This document shows, in pieces, positions 14,831-20,400 of a DNA stretch of 53,393 nt (within the stretch, counting starts at the first letter, position 1; every line of letters begins with the position of its first letter). Source of the stretch: a virus; the IMG/VR virus record IMGVR_UViG_3300031997_000012, positions 1 to 53,393 of that record. One strand, given 5' to 3'. Under the pieces are notes generated by a model. That model made no database searches and was not told the origin of the DNA. It saw only the letters and a program-made list of their open reading frames with translations. The position numbers were made by a program, and so were the translations under genes.

Positions 14831-15019
14831 TTAGTTTTCAAAAATGTTTCGTGAATATTTAACCCTATTAAATCTCTCGTACCCGTCGTCATGATTCATA
14901 ATTACATCCGCCAAAATCTCATCTTTTTTTACTACTACGTTCACCACCTTGATCCCACTACATCCAGTTTGTAACTTTTCATGTTTAATAATGCTTTCTT
15001 TTATTCTCGCCTTGTCCAT
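14831..15019 (-). CDS. Hypothetical protein (62 aa)
   Basis: Begins MDKARIKESIIKHEKLQTGC and continues with alternating beta-type segments (VVNVVVKKDEILADVIM) and HDDGYERFNRVKY. The ATG at 15019 follows AAAGGAGA. No metal site or membrane segment is evident. It lies between the zinc-ribbon gene and the DUF1257-like gene in the same closely spaced run. Confidence 0.5.
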   Translation of the reverse strand: MDKARIKESIIKHEKLQTGCSGIKVVNVVVKKDEILADVIMNHDDGYERFNRVKYSRNIFEN

Positions 15020-15035
15020 AGTTCCTCATCTCCTT

Positions 15036-15416
15036 TCATCTACTTAGTGTTACTAATGTAGTTCCCTTCTCTGTATCTTTTCTCGTAATAAAAAATCCAT
15101 ACCCTTTTGCCTTCTTTGCAATTTTATGAAAAGTAGCACCCTGTTTCAGTTTACAACAATCTTTTCCCAACTTTCTTTCAACATGACCTCCATAAGAATC
15201 ATAAACTAAATCATAGTTTCCTGTAATCTTATTTTTAAGTAAACCTACGTCGTAAGGCGTTCCTTCCCAAGAAATTACATAATCAGCCTTAGAAGGCGTG
15301 GAATAGTAATGCCTAACAGAACCCCCTTCTATTATCGTTAACCCTAACTCCCTGCAAAAATCCCGAATAGAATCAATATCGTTTAATTGTGAATTATAAG
15401 TTGTTAAATGACTCAT
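15036..15416 (-). CDS. DUF1257 (Ycf35-like) protein
   Basis: The 126-residue protein opens MSHLTTYNSQLNDIDSIRDF, closely matching the MSHFxTIxTxIxDxxxL start of DUF1257/Ycf35. It continues with ADYVISWEGTPYDVGLLKN and a NYDLVYDSYGG segment that fit the family pattern. Ycf35 is a conserved plastid/cyanobacterial protein of unknown activity, and bacterial DUF1257 genes often neighbour Ycf46-like ATPases and DUF2997. That trio is present here. The start at 15416 has GAAAGGAG upstream. Family length is usual. Confidence 0.7.
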   Translation of the reverse strand: MSHLTTYNSQLNDIDSIRDFCRELGLTIIEGGSVRHYYSTPSKADYVISWEGTPYDVGLLKNKITGNYDLVYDSYGGHVERKLGKDCCKLKQGATFHKIAKKAKGYGFFITRKDTEKGTTLVTLSR

Positions 15417-15436
15417 ATTTTCTCCTTTCCTTTAAA

Positions 15437-15748
15437 TTAAACTACCGCCCCTTGTGAAATCCATAACTCTAGTTCATCTTCAGTTACCTCATAAATTGGC
15501 ATTTTTCTAAGAAATTCTGCATACGAATGCAGTGCTGGGGCCAATACCAGCAATTCTTCTAAAAGAAAATCTGCGTGTTCGGATAAAGTACGAACTATAA
15601 AATCTACCGTACTGGTAAAGCCGATTCCACCCACTTTAGTAGAACCATCATCCATCTTTTCAAAACTAATTTTTTCAGATGTTTTTAAAAGTTGACACAA
15701 ACCTTCACCACCAATTCTTATTGCAAGCTCAGATTTAAGTTTCATCAC
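15437..15748 (-). CDS. Hypothetical protein (103 aa)
   Basis: Two adjacent starts are possible, GTG at 15748 and ATG at 15745; AAAGGAGG lies 10 or 13 nt upstream, so GTG is spaced better. The product contains a beta-rich front (SFEKMDDGSTKVGGIGFTST) and a helical acidic rear (DFLLEELLVLAP). The middle is faintly like the DUF2997 pattern (DGSTKVGGIGF). The start overlaps the stop of the repeat-bearing frame described at 15748-15925. Confidence 0.5.
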   Translation of the reverse strand: MMKLKSELAIRIGGEGLCQLLKTSEKISFEKMDDGSTKVGGIGFTSTVDFIVRTLSEHADFLLEELLVLAPALHSYAEFLRKMPIYEVTEDELELWISQGAVV

Positions 15749-15925
15749 TACTTCTTTTCCTCCTTTCGTATAGCAGTGATTCTGGTTATTCTGTATTTAC
15801 TGCTATTCCAAGTATTTTCTCTTTCATAAAACTTCTGAAAATTTGAATAGCCTGAATATCCAGAATCACTGCTGTATCCTGAATATCCAGAATCACTGCT
15901 GTATCCTGAATAACCTGATTTAGAA
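15748..15925 (-). other. In-frame-shifted GYS-repeat extension of the upstream small gene
   Basis: This is a stop-free reading frame without its own ATG, GTG or TTG at its head. It encodes SGYSGYSSDSGYSGYSSD, then NFQKFYERENTW, ending in a basic tail, with its TAG overlapping the GTG of the next gene. It is in the +1 frame relative to the 87-residue gene that ends CTT TAG at 15931-15926. A ribosome slipping +1 on CTT TAG would fuse the two; CUU followed by a stop is the slip codon context of bacterial prfB. A simple frameshift mutation is the alternative. Confidence 0.5.
15851..15904 (-). repeat. 27-bp tandem repeat, two perfect copies plus partial third
   Basis: Units at 15851-15877 and 15878-15904 are identical, and 15905-15912 begins a third. 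The 27-bp period is a multiple of three and encodes GYSGYSSDS-type nonapeptides, so this is a coding repeat likely to change copy number by slippage. Confidence 0.9.
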
Positions 15926-16189
15926 CTAAAGCTGTCTTATTTCCCAATCGTTAGTAAAGTCTAAACAAGATTCTGCATTCTGAAATACTTTTCTTTTAAT
16001 TAATTTGATTTCAGAAAATCCTGCATTGTTTTTCCATGATTTATAACCATGATACTCCTGAGCAGCCAGTTTAAAAATACGCTCACTACTATCTTGAGTT
16101 AGCCAAGCATTCTGGGAACACCTCAAAGTTTGCCTGGAAAGATTTACCTTACAAAATCTACAATCATCGCAGGTTTTCATAATTTTCAT
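15926..16189 (-). CDS. Cysteine-rich small protein (87 aa), possibly frameshift-extended
   Basis: Starts MKIMKTCDDCRFCKVNLSRQ and contains TLRCSQ and a later SCLDF, a set of cysteines (CxxCxxC...C...C) like a small metal-binding domain. AAAGGAG precedes the ATG at 16189. The frame ends with CTT TAG, after which an open +1 frame continues with GYS repeats to the next gene. The fused product would be about 145 residues, with a flexible Gly/Tyr/Ser tail. Confidence 0.6.
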   Translation of the reverse strand: MKIMKTCDDCRFCKVNLSRQTLRCSQNAWLTQDSSERIFKLAAQEYHGYKSWKNNAGFSEIKLIKRKVFQNAESCLDFTNDWEIRQL

Positions 16190-16201
16190 AAATCTCCTTT
16201 C

Positions 16202-16363
16202 TTATTTTTCTTCCTCAATTGCGGCCACCGTTTCGCATATTGGACATTCCGCTCTCCAATGTTCTTGCCAATAAGATTTAAACCAAACATTGCCACAATT
16301 ATAACAGTGAAAAACATACTGAATTTCTGTATGATAACTGTGTTTATTTTCCAGTTTATTCAT
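16202..16363 (-). CDS. Zinc-ribbon protein (53 aa)
   Basis: The ATG at 16363 follows GGAGGGGAG. The product begins MNKLENKHSYHTEIQYVFHC and has CYNCGNVWF and CPICETV pairs, a classical rubredoxin-like zinc ribbon. It is similar in layout to the 52- and 72-residue ribbon proteins nearby, which may be diverged paralogues. Function unknown. Confidence 0.6.
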   Translation of the reverse strand: MNKLENKHSYHTEIQYVFHCYNCGNVWFKSYWQEHWRAECPICETVAAIEEEK

Positions 16364-16455
16364 ATTCTCCCCTCCACTGTATTTTCCCCCAAGCTGGGAA
16401 CATAATCACAAATGGAACATATCATCTAAACATAAAAATTTGGTTGCCAACTTTC

Positions 16456-16674
16456 CTATTTCAAGGCAAAGCAAGTAGAGAGAGGGCTGAGGTCCTCTAA
16501 CTCTGTTCGACAGTGAGAACAGAAATAAAGACTATCTTGATAACGCTCTGTCTCTACTAACTCATAACACTCTCCATCCCACCTTCTTGTTTCTGTTACT
16601 CTCTCCAGAACTTCTTCAATCTCATCTGGAAAGAGTTTACAGATTGGACAGTAAAACCACTTCTTTTCCTTCAT
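16456..16674 (-). CDS. Zinc-ribbon protein (72 aa)
   Basis: CPIC near the N-terminus and CSHC about 40 residues later form a zinc ribbon separated by an acidic, glutamate-rich linker (EEVLERVTE). AAGGGAGG precedes the ATG at 16674. The 92 nt between this gene and the next hold no convincing gene. Function unknown. Confidence 0.6.
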   Translation of the reverse strand: MKEKKWFYCPICKLFPDEIEEVLERVTETRRWDGECYELVETERYQDSLYFCSHCRTELEDLSPLSTCFALK

Positions 16675-16758
16675 CCTAACTCACCTCCCTTCAAAAATTT
16701 TTTTTCCATTTATCTCCCTATACCCGTTCTGTCGAGCTGTCAATGTTTTTTAAAAAAA

Positions 16759-17391
16759 TTACCCTCTCAGAGAGGCCCTTTTCTGTTTAACCAGCTCTCT
16801 AACTTTTTCAATTTCAGATTTTTTAAGACTAAAAATCTTTTGATCAAAGCCATCCACTGTTGAATAACCAGCAATAGCTGTAAAAAACTCTTTAAACTTT
16901 TTTACCGGGATAAACGTCATCAACTCTTTTTGAAGATCTGGATTTGACATCACTTCTTCATTTAAAGATACTGTCACTTTTTTCTGAATAAATTCCCCAA
17001 AAGAATCCCCAAAAATCTTTTGAAGATCTGGAATACTTTCTTCTTTGATTGCAGAAAAATAATCCGTAGATACATACGTTAAGCTTTCTTTAAATCCTGC
17101 CACTTTATAACTTTTCTGAAATTGACCTTTTAGAGCTTTTTCATCCTGAAAATTTTGAGTCCAGTCAACCACAACTATCTCACGAGACTCTTTTTCAGCC
17201 TTAGCTTCTTTTTCTATCTTTTTCCACTTTACAATTTCATCCACCAAAGTTTTTACCGGTTCAGATGGACTGATAGTAATTATTGATGATGCTTTCGCAT
17301 TTGATGGTGCTGAAGTGGTTACTCCAGTCACTGCCTCAAAAAATTCATTTTTACTCAAATTCTTTTTTACTTGTTCAGTTTTTACTTTCAT
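16759..17391 (-). CDS. Hypothetical protein (210 aa)
   Basis: Begins MKVKTEQVKKNLSKNEFFEA. A Ser/Ala/Thr-rich flexible stretch (about 22-45) precedes charged helices and two repeated-looking segments with LQKIFGDSF and LQKELMTF. The C-terminus is basic (KQKRASLRG). No enzyme motif is visible. It is the largest protein between the DUF1257 gene and the structured-RNA region. The start is well placed after AAGGAG. Possibly a DNA- or virion-associated protein, but unassigned. Confidence 0.6.
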   Translation of the reverse strand: MKVKTEQVKKNLSKNEFFEAVTGVTTSAPSNAKASSIITISPSEPVKTLVDEIVKWKKIEKEAKAEKESREIVVVDWTQNFQDEKALKGQFQKSYKVAGFKESLTYVSTDYFSAIKEESIPDLQKIFGDSFGEFIQKKVTVSLNEEVMSNPDLQKELMTFIPVKKFKEFFTAIAGYSTVDGFDQKIFSLKKSEIEKVRELVKQKRASLRG

Positions 17392-17438
17392 AGTTTTCTC
17401 CTTTTATTTTTATTTGTAAAGTTTCTACCTATTAATCC

Positions 17439-17627
17439 TTAGCAACGTATTTTCCATTGAGAAATATTCTCTTTTATGCTCAATATTTTTTGAGCTAAAT
17501 CCTCCCTCTCCCCACTGGTTTTAACATCAAGAATATCCCATGCGTATTTTTCTAATTTAATCAATTCACCTTTCACTCTCTCCGCATAAAATTTCCTGGA
17601 AATTAATATTGTCTCATTCTCATTCAT
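17439..17627 (-). CDS. Hypothetical helical protein (62 aa)
   Basis: Begins MNENETILISRKFYAERVKG and is largely one or two amphipathic helices (ELIKLEKYAWDIL, LAQKILSIKENI). The ATG at 17627 follows AAAGGAGATC and overlaps the stop of the 54-residue gene upstream. Family unknown. Confidence 0.5.
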   Translation of the reverse strand: MNENETILISRKFYAERVKGELIKLEKYAWDILDVKTSGEREDLAQKILSIKENISQWKIRC

Positions 17628-17788
17628 GCCATTGATCTCCTTTCTTCTTTTTTTACGGTTTCTTTTAAAAGCCAGAAAGATTCTTCCTCATTTAAACTTC
17701 CGTCTTCTTCATTCCATTCCATATTTTTGAAATCTTGTTTTTTGTCATTATAAATAAATTCTGTTTCTAAAAAAGTTAACTCTTCCAT
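17624..17788 (-). CDS. Acidic hypothetical protein (54 aa)
   Basis: The ATG at 17788 follows AAAGGAGACACG. The product begins MEELTFLETEFIYNDKKQDF, is rich in Glu and Asn and ends in a basic KKEERRSMA. The stop overlaps the next start (TGAATG). Small acidic phage proteins of this kind often act on host targets, but nothing identifies this one. Confidence 0.5.
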   Translation of the reverse strand: MEELTFLETEFIYNDKKQDFKNMEWNEEDGSLNEEESFWLLKETVKKEERRSMA

Positions 17789-17864
17789 TCATCGTGTCTC
17801 CTTTCTTTTTTATTCTGCCCCATAGGGGCATTTCTTTCTCTTGAGAGTCCTTTCTTTGTTGCAT
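17748..17864 (-). CDS. Doubtful tiny ORF (38 aa)
   Basis: The ATG at 17864 is well placed behind AAGGAG, immediately after the stop of the preceding gene, and gives MQQRKDSQEKEMPLWGRIKK plus 18 more residues. It overlaps the 54-residue gene by 41 nt in another frame, so either this is a minor product or only its start region is used to load ribosomes. Confidence 0.25.
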   Translation of the reverse strand: MQQRKDSQEKEMPLWGRIKKKGDTMNGRVNFFRNRIYL

Positions 17865-17944
17865 TTTATTCTCCTTTTTCTCCATAGTCTTCCCCGTACT
17901 TTTCTGTAAGAAAAAGTTTTTCAGCTTCCTTTACAGAAATCTTT
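17862..17944. repeat. 83-bp direct repeat, copy 1
   Basis: Identical to 18046-18128, offset 184 bp. This copy covers the end of the 60-residue gene (encoding KISVKEAEKLFLTEKYGED onward) and its stop plus the following ribosome site. Confidence 0.95.
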
Positions 17945-18048
17945 TCTTTTTTAGATAATTCAACTATTCTAATCCATTCTGCGTTTATTCCTTCGTCTAC
18001 ACCTTCTTCGCTAAGAACATATCCATGATCTGCTGAATCTTGAAACAT
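17866..18048 (-). CDS. Hypothetical acidic protein (60 aa)
   Basis: Starts MFQDSADHGYVLSEEGVDEG at 18048 behind AAGGAGAATAAA. Its C-terminal third (ISVKEAEKLFLTEKYGEDYG) lies in the 83-bp direct repeat; the second copy precedes this gene without being translated as part of it. The beginning SADHGY also has a counterpart (SANHG) at the end of the upstream gene. These matches indicate an earlier tandem duplication of this gene with loss of the middle of one copy. Confidence 0.55.
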   Translation of the reverse strand: MFQDSADHGYVLSEEGVDEGINAEWIRIVELSKKEKISVKEAEKLFLTEKYGEDYGEKGE

Positions 18049-18128
18049 TTTATTCTCCTTTTTCTCCATAGTCTTCCCCGTACTTTTCTGTAAGAAAAAG
18101 TTTTTCAGCTTCCTTTACAGAAATCTTT
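18046..18128. repeat. 83-bp direct repeat, copy 2
   Basis: Identical to 17862-17944. Here the repeated stretch is not in frame with an intact gene; it supplies the ribosome site for the 60-residue gene and is otherwise a gene-end fossil. Confidence 0.95.
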
Positions 18129-18312
18129 ATCCATGATTTGCTGAAAAGTGGCACTGCTGAGGAGAAACTTTATGAACCTTTCCACAATACTCTACCAAGT
18201 TTTTTCCATTAGCTTTCCCTTGATACTTACCAATTACCATAGAACCGTGAATGCTTGCAGCAACCTTTACACCAATTTCTCTAGCCATCTTTTTCATAAC
18301 TTTCCTCATCAT
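18127..18312 (-). CDS. Small basic protein (61 aa), possibly truncated by duplication
   Basis: Starts MMRKVMKKMAREIGVKVAAS at 18312 behind AAGGAG with 7-nt spacing. The middle (HGSMVIGKYQGKANGKNLVE) looks like a small beta-barrel, and the protein is basic overall. It ends HFSANHG at a TAA lying exactly at the edge of the 83-bp repeat, where the homologous gene reads SADHGYVL. The C-terminus has therefore probably been replaced or cut during the duplication. Family unknown. Confidence 0.5.
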   Translation of the reverse strand: MMRKVMKKMAREIGVKVAASIHGSMVIGKYQGKANGKNLVEYCGKVHKVSPQQCHFSANHG

Positions 18313-18457
18313 ATATAATCTCCTTTTCAATCTTTTTCGGAATTAGTTTTAACCAGAACCGCCATCGTGGAGGCTTCCGTTTTGGTTCCAACCCCATTAG
18401 GTTGTTCGTCAACCTTACAAGGGTTTCGTTCATCGACGAAAAAGATGATCTCATCAT
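18281..18457 (-). CDS. Doubtful basic small ORF (58 aa) inside the structured region
   Basis: An ATG pair at 18457 opens 58 codons (MMRSSFSSMNETLVRLTNNL, then a Lys/Pro/Arg/Trp-rich tail). No convincing ribosome site precedes it. Three perfect hairpins (18399-18415, 18424-18441, 18442-18460) lie inside or over its start, and it overlaps the next gene by 31 nt. I consider it more likely part of a structured RNA than a gene. Confidence 0.3.
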   Translation of the reverse strand: MMRSSFSSMNETLVRLTNNLMGLEPKRKPPRWRFWLKLIPKKIEKEIIYDEESYEKDG

Positions 18458-18487
18458 CTTATTTTTAACCTATTTTTTTAAGGTTTA

Positions 18488-18607
18488 TCATGCAGCTCTT
18501 TTCAGCCCTGGCTGCTTTTGCCTGATCGTTTCCATCCCGGCAAGTAGCAATTCTCTGATGAGCCCCACATTTTTCATGTTCGGGTAATTCGGGCCAAGCT
18601 CAAACAC
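18488..18607 (-). CDS. Possible small ORF (39 aa), GTG start
   Basis: A GTG at 18607 is preceded by GAAAGGAGTGATGA, normal spacing. The product begins MFELGPNYPNMKNVGLIREL and ends KQPGLKRAA, an amphipathic helix with a basic end. Composition is G+C-richer than nearby genes and hairpins (503-514 and 514-548 of the 18 kb block) overlap it, so it may instead be structured RNA. The ribosome site is the best argument for coding. Confidence 0.4.
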   Translation of the reverse strand: MFELGPNYPNMKNVGLIRELLLAGMETIRQKQPGLKRAA

Positions 18608-18703
18608 TCATCACTCCTTTCAAGTCATTCATTTAAAGTTTATATTGTGCCAGCGCTTTCTTACGTGAGGACTCGTTTTTGTATCTTTTTCTTTCTTTGG
18701 TTC

Positions 18704-18816
18704 TCCCCATCGAACCGTTAGGCATAAGGGCTTAGTTTATTTCGCCAAAGAAAAAATATTTTCAAAAAGTCTCTGTCCTCCAAAAGCTATCCCCATCGAA
18801 CCGTTAGGCATAAGGG
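18704..18816. repeat. 27-bp direct repeat pair, 86 bp apart
   Basis: Positions 18704-18730 and 18790-18816 are identical over 27 bases (plus strand begins TCCCCATCGAACCG and ends AAGGG). On the minus strand each contains an ATG and could encode LMPNGSMG. Each can also close a CCC/GGG stem. The duplication lies within the structured-RNA candidate. Confidence 0.9.
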
Positions 18817-19097
18817 TCACACTCTCAAATTTCTTCGAGCCGTGCTTAGCATTAGCATCTTTAATCCAATGACTTAACCTTGCTACTGGAGTTCGGTTAT
18901 TTAAAACCTGCGTTTTTTCTGAGTGCCGCTACCACCCATCCCTTATCATAAAGAATAACTTCATCTGAACTCTTTTTATCTTGGGATATCCATAGAACGT
19001 TTGGTTACTCAGTGATACTACCCTCTTAAAAAAAATGCCACTTCCCAATTTGTCCAGCAACCAAATTAAAATCCGTATCTTGCTTACCTTTCGGCAT
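18737..19097 (-). pseudogene. Possible decayed coding sequence (alternative to structured RNA)
   Basis: Protein-like fragments can be read here: MPKGKQDTDFNLVAGQIGKW from 19097, then KKSSDEVILYDKGWVVAALR, then RTPVARLSHWIKDANAKHG and LMPNGSMGIAFGG ending at a TAA (18737-18739). Joining them requires shifts at a T8 run and an A6 run and passing one in-frame stop. No ribosome site precedes 19097. Either an old gene has decayed or the fragments are accidental in a structured RNA. Confidence 0.25.
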
Positions 19098-19235
19098 TAG
19101 GACTTTTATTTGGACTTATGCTAACCTCCCATTGAACTCTTCTGAGCATTAGGAGGAAGAAGCTTAAGGCTTTAAGGGAAAAGGGATTTTCTTCCTTTCA
19201 CCAACCGCCTATTCAATTATCAATGAACTAAATGA

Positions 19236-19264
19236 ATTATATAGTATAAGACATAGAATGTCAA
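19236..19264 (-). promoter_or_regulatory. Perfect sigma70 consensus promoter
   Basis: On the minus strand, TTGACA (19264-19259) and TATAAT (19241-19236) are separated by exactly 17 bp, the ideal consensus. Transcription would start near 19229 and run into the structured region and then the accessory genes. AT-rich DNA extends upstream to 19432. Such a perfect early-type promoter is unique in what I could see of the window. Confidence 0.88.
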
Positions 19265-19432
19265 GCAAATTATTGCTAAAAACGTGTTTTTTACCTAAAA
19301 ATACATCAATAAAATCAAATAGTTACAAAAATAATATAGAAATATAGACATTTCTATAATAAACTCGAAATTTTTAGGCTATTTTTTATTTTTTAGGCTG
19401 TTTTTCACAGATAAAAAAGGTTATGATTTTTG

Positions 19433-20368
19433 TTAAAACCTACAGCCTAACTCTTCCAAAAAATCAAATCTTTTTGAATTCAAAATGAACTTTTCTAAAT
19501 CAGGAGTAGAAAAACTGGCAGGATCATCATGAGGTAACTTAACAAGAGAAACAAAAAGTGTAGGAGATAAAAAAAGTAACTTTTTAGCAACCTTAACTGC
19601 CTTGTTTAAGGCATCTGCGTCTAACATTACATAAATCTTTTTAACACTGCCGAGCAATAATGAAGCCTGAATATCTGATAACGAAGTTCCCAATATGGCA
19701 ACTCCAGAGCAACCTACTTTTATAGCATCAAACACCCCCTCACAAATAACAGCAACTCCTTCTTTATGAGCGCCGTCTATATTAAAAACTACTTCTTCTT
19801 TTCCCACTAAAACCTCTGATCTAGTAGGATTTTTATACTTAGGAATCTCATTAAAAAAAGACCTTGCAATAAAATAAACTATTTTTGACCCGACAAAAAA
19901 AGGAACAATAATACGCCACTTATAAACTCCTAAACCACAATATCCAATTTTATAAGTTTTAATGTCTTCCAGTGATATACGAGAAAGCACATAATTTAAC
20001 GCTTTTTTACCCACCGCACTTAAACCATCATCTGCCAAATACATGTACTCTTTTGGAAATCCTAAAAGATTTTTTACTCCGCTGCGCTTAAATTCAGATT
20101 CTAAATCAAATTTTTTTAAATTATCTGCTGAAACATACTCATCCTCATTTGGACTCCAACCCAAAAAATCTTTTAAAAGACGTTTTAATGATCCTTTATA
20201 ATCGCACTTCCAGCAATGAAACACACCTAAATCTAAAGATACTTCTAAATTTCCAGTAGTATCATCACATTCTGGATTAAAACAATCTATCTTAAATTGA
20301 CCGCTTCTAACTGGATATTTTTCGCCAAAAATACTACAAAGAAGATCATAACGCTTAAAACTATCCAA
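19433..20368 (-). CDS. DnaG-like DNA primase
   Basis: The 311-residue protein has an N-terminal zinc ribbon (CFNPECDD...FHCWKCDYKG), then a helical linker. A TOPRIM-type catalytic core follows, with AVICEGVFDAIKVG (catalytic Glu) and YVMLDADA (the DxD metal site). It is shorter than cellular DnaG, lacking the helicase-interaction domain, as in phage primases. It would lay RNA primers at the phage fork with the DnaB-like helicase encoded just upstream. Translation starts at a TTG (20368) within GGGTGTAACTTTTGG, a leader nearly identical to that of the helicase. The 168-nt gap after its stop contains two AGCCTAAAAA repeats and the promoter. Confidence 0.85.
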   Translation of the reverse strand: MDSFKRYDLLCSIFGEKYPVRSGQFKIDCFNPECDDTTGNLEVSLDLGVFHCWKCDYKGSLKRLLKDFLGWSPNEDEYVSADNLKKFDLESEFKRSGVKNLLGFPKEYMYLADDGLSAVGKKALNYVLSRISLEDIKTYKIGYCGLGVYKWRIIVPFFVGSKIVYFIARSFFNEIPKYKNPTRSEVLVGKEEVVFNIDGAHKEGVAVICEGVFDAIKVGCSGVAILGTSLSDIQASLLLGSVKKIYVMLDADALNKAVKVAKKLLFLSPTLFVSLVKLPHDDPASFSTPDLEKFILNSKRFDFLEELGCRF

Positions 20369-20378
20369 AAGTTACACC
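20365..20378 (-). promoter_or_regulatory. Shared initiation sequence of primase gene
   Basis: Minus-strand GGTGTAACTTTTGG includes the ribosome site (GGGTG) and the TTG start. The same 14 nt occur at 21705-21718 before the helicase gene, and both continue with TAG a base or so later. This suggests a common translational control element. Confidence 0.6.
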
Positions 20379-20400
20379 CTAAACTGCCCACAAAAAATTT

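Larger units (their letters stand above)
18330..19229 (-). ncRNA. Large structured RNA candidate, about 0.9 kb
   Basis: This roughly 900-nt interval has no intact large gene, is visibly G+C-richer than its surroundings, and directly follows a perfect sigma70 promoter. Perfect hairpins include 18442-18460 (8 bp, 3-nt loop), 18424-18441 (6 bp), 18399-18415 (6 bp), and 19154-19161/19189-19196 (8 bp) enclosing CTTAA-ggct-TTAAG at 19163-19176. Also seen are 18518-18522/18539-18543 and a possible pseudoknot: 19118-19122 with 19145-19149 crossing 19125-19129 with 19152-19156. CATTAGG is repeated at least three times and a 27-nt element occurs twice. Size and setting resemble giant ornate phage RNAs such as GOLLD or ROOL, without clear sequence identity. 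The competing explanation is decayed coding sequence. Confidence 0.5.

Noticed and set aside
15851-15904. CRISPR-like tandem repeat
   Set aside because: Only two full copies with no spacers, period 27 is a multiple of three and codes for a GYS-rich peptide.
16364-16455. Short CxxC ORF (21 codons) in the gap before 16456
   Set aside because: No ribosome site, and overlaps the leader of the next gene.
16711-16745. Promoter candidate TTGACA followed by TATAGGGAGA (T7-like start)
   Set aside because: Spacing to a -10 is only 15 bp and the T7 resemblance covers only the initiation part; no phage RNA polymerase gene is seen.
19370-19432. Rho-independent terminator after the primase
   Set aside because: The sequence has two direct AGCCTAAAAA repeats and A/T runs but no G+C-rich hairpin followed by a U-tract.
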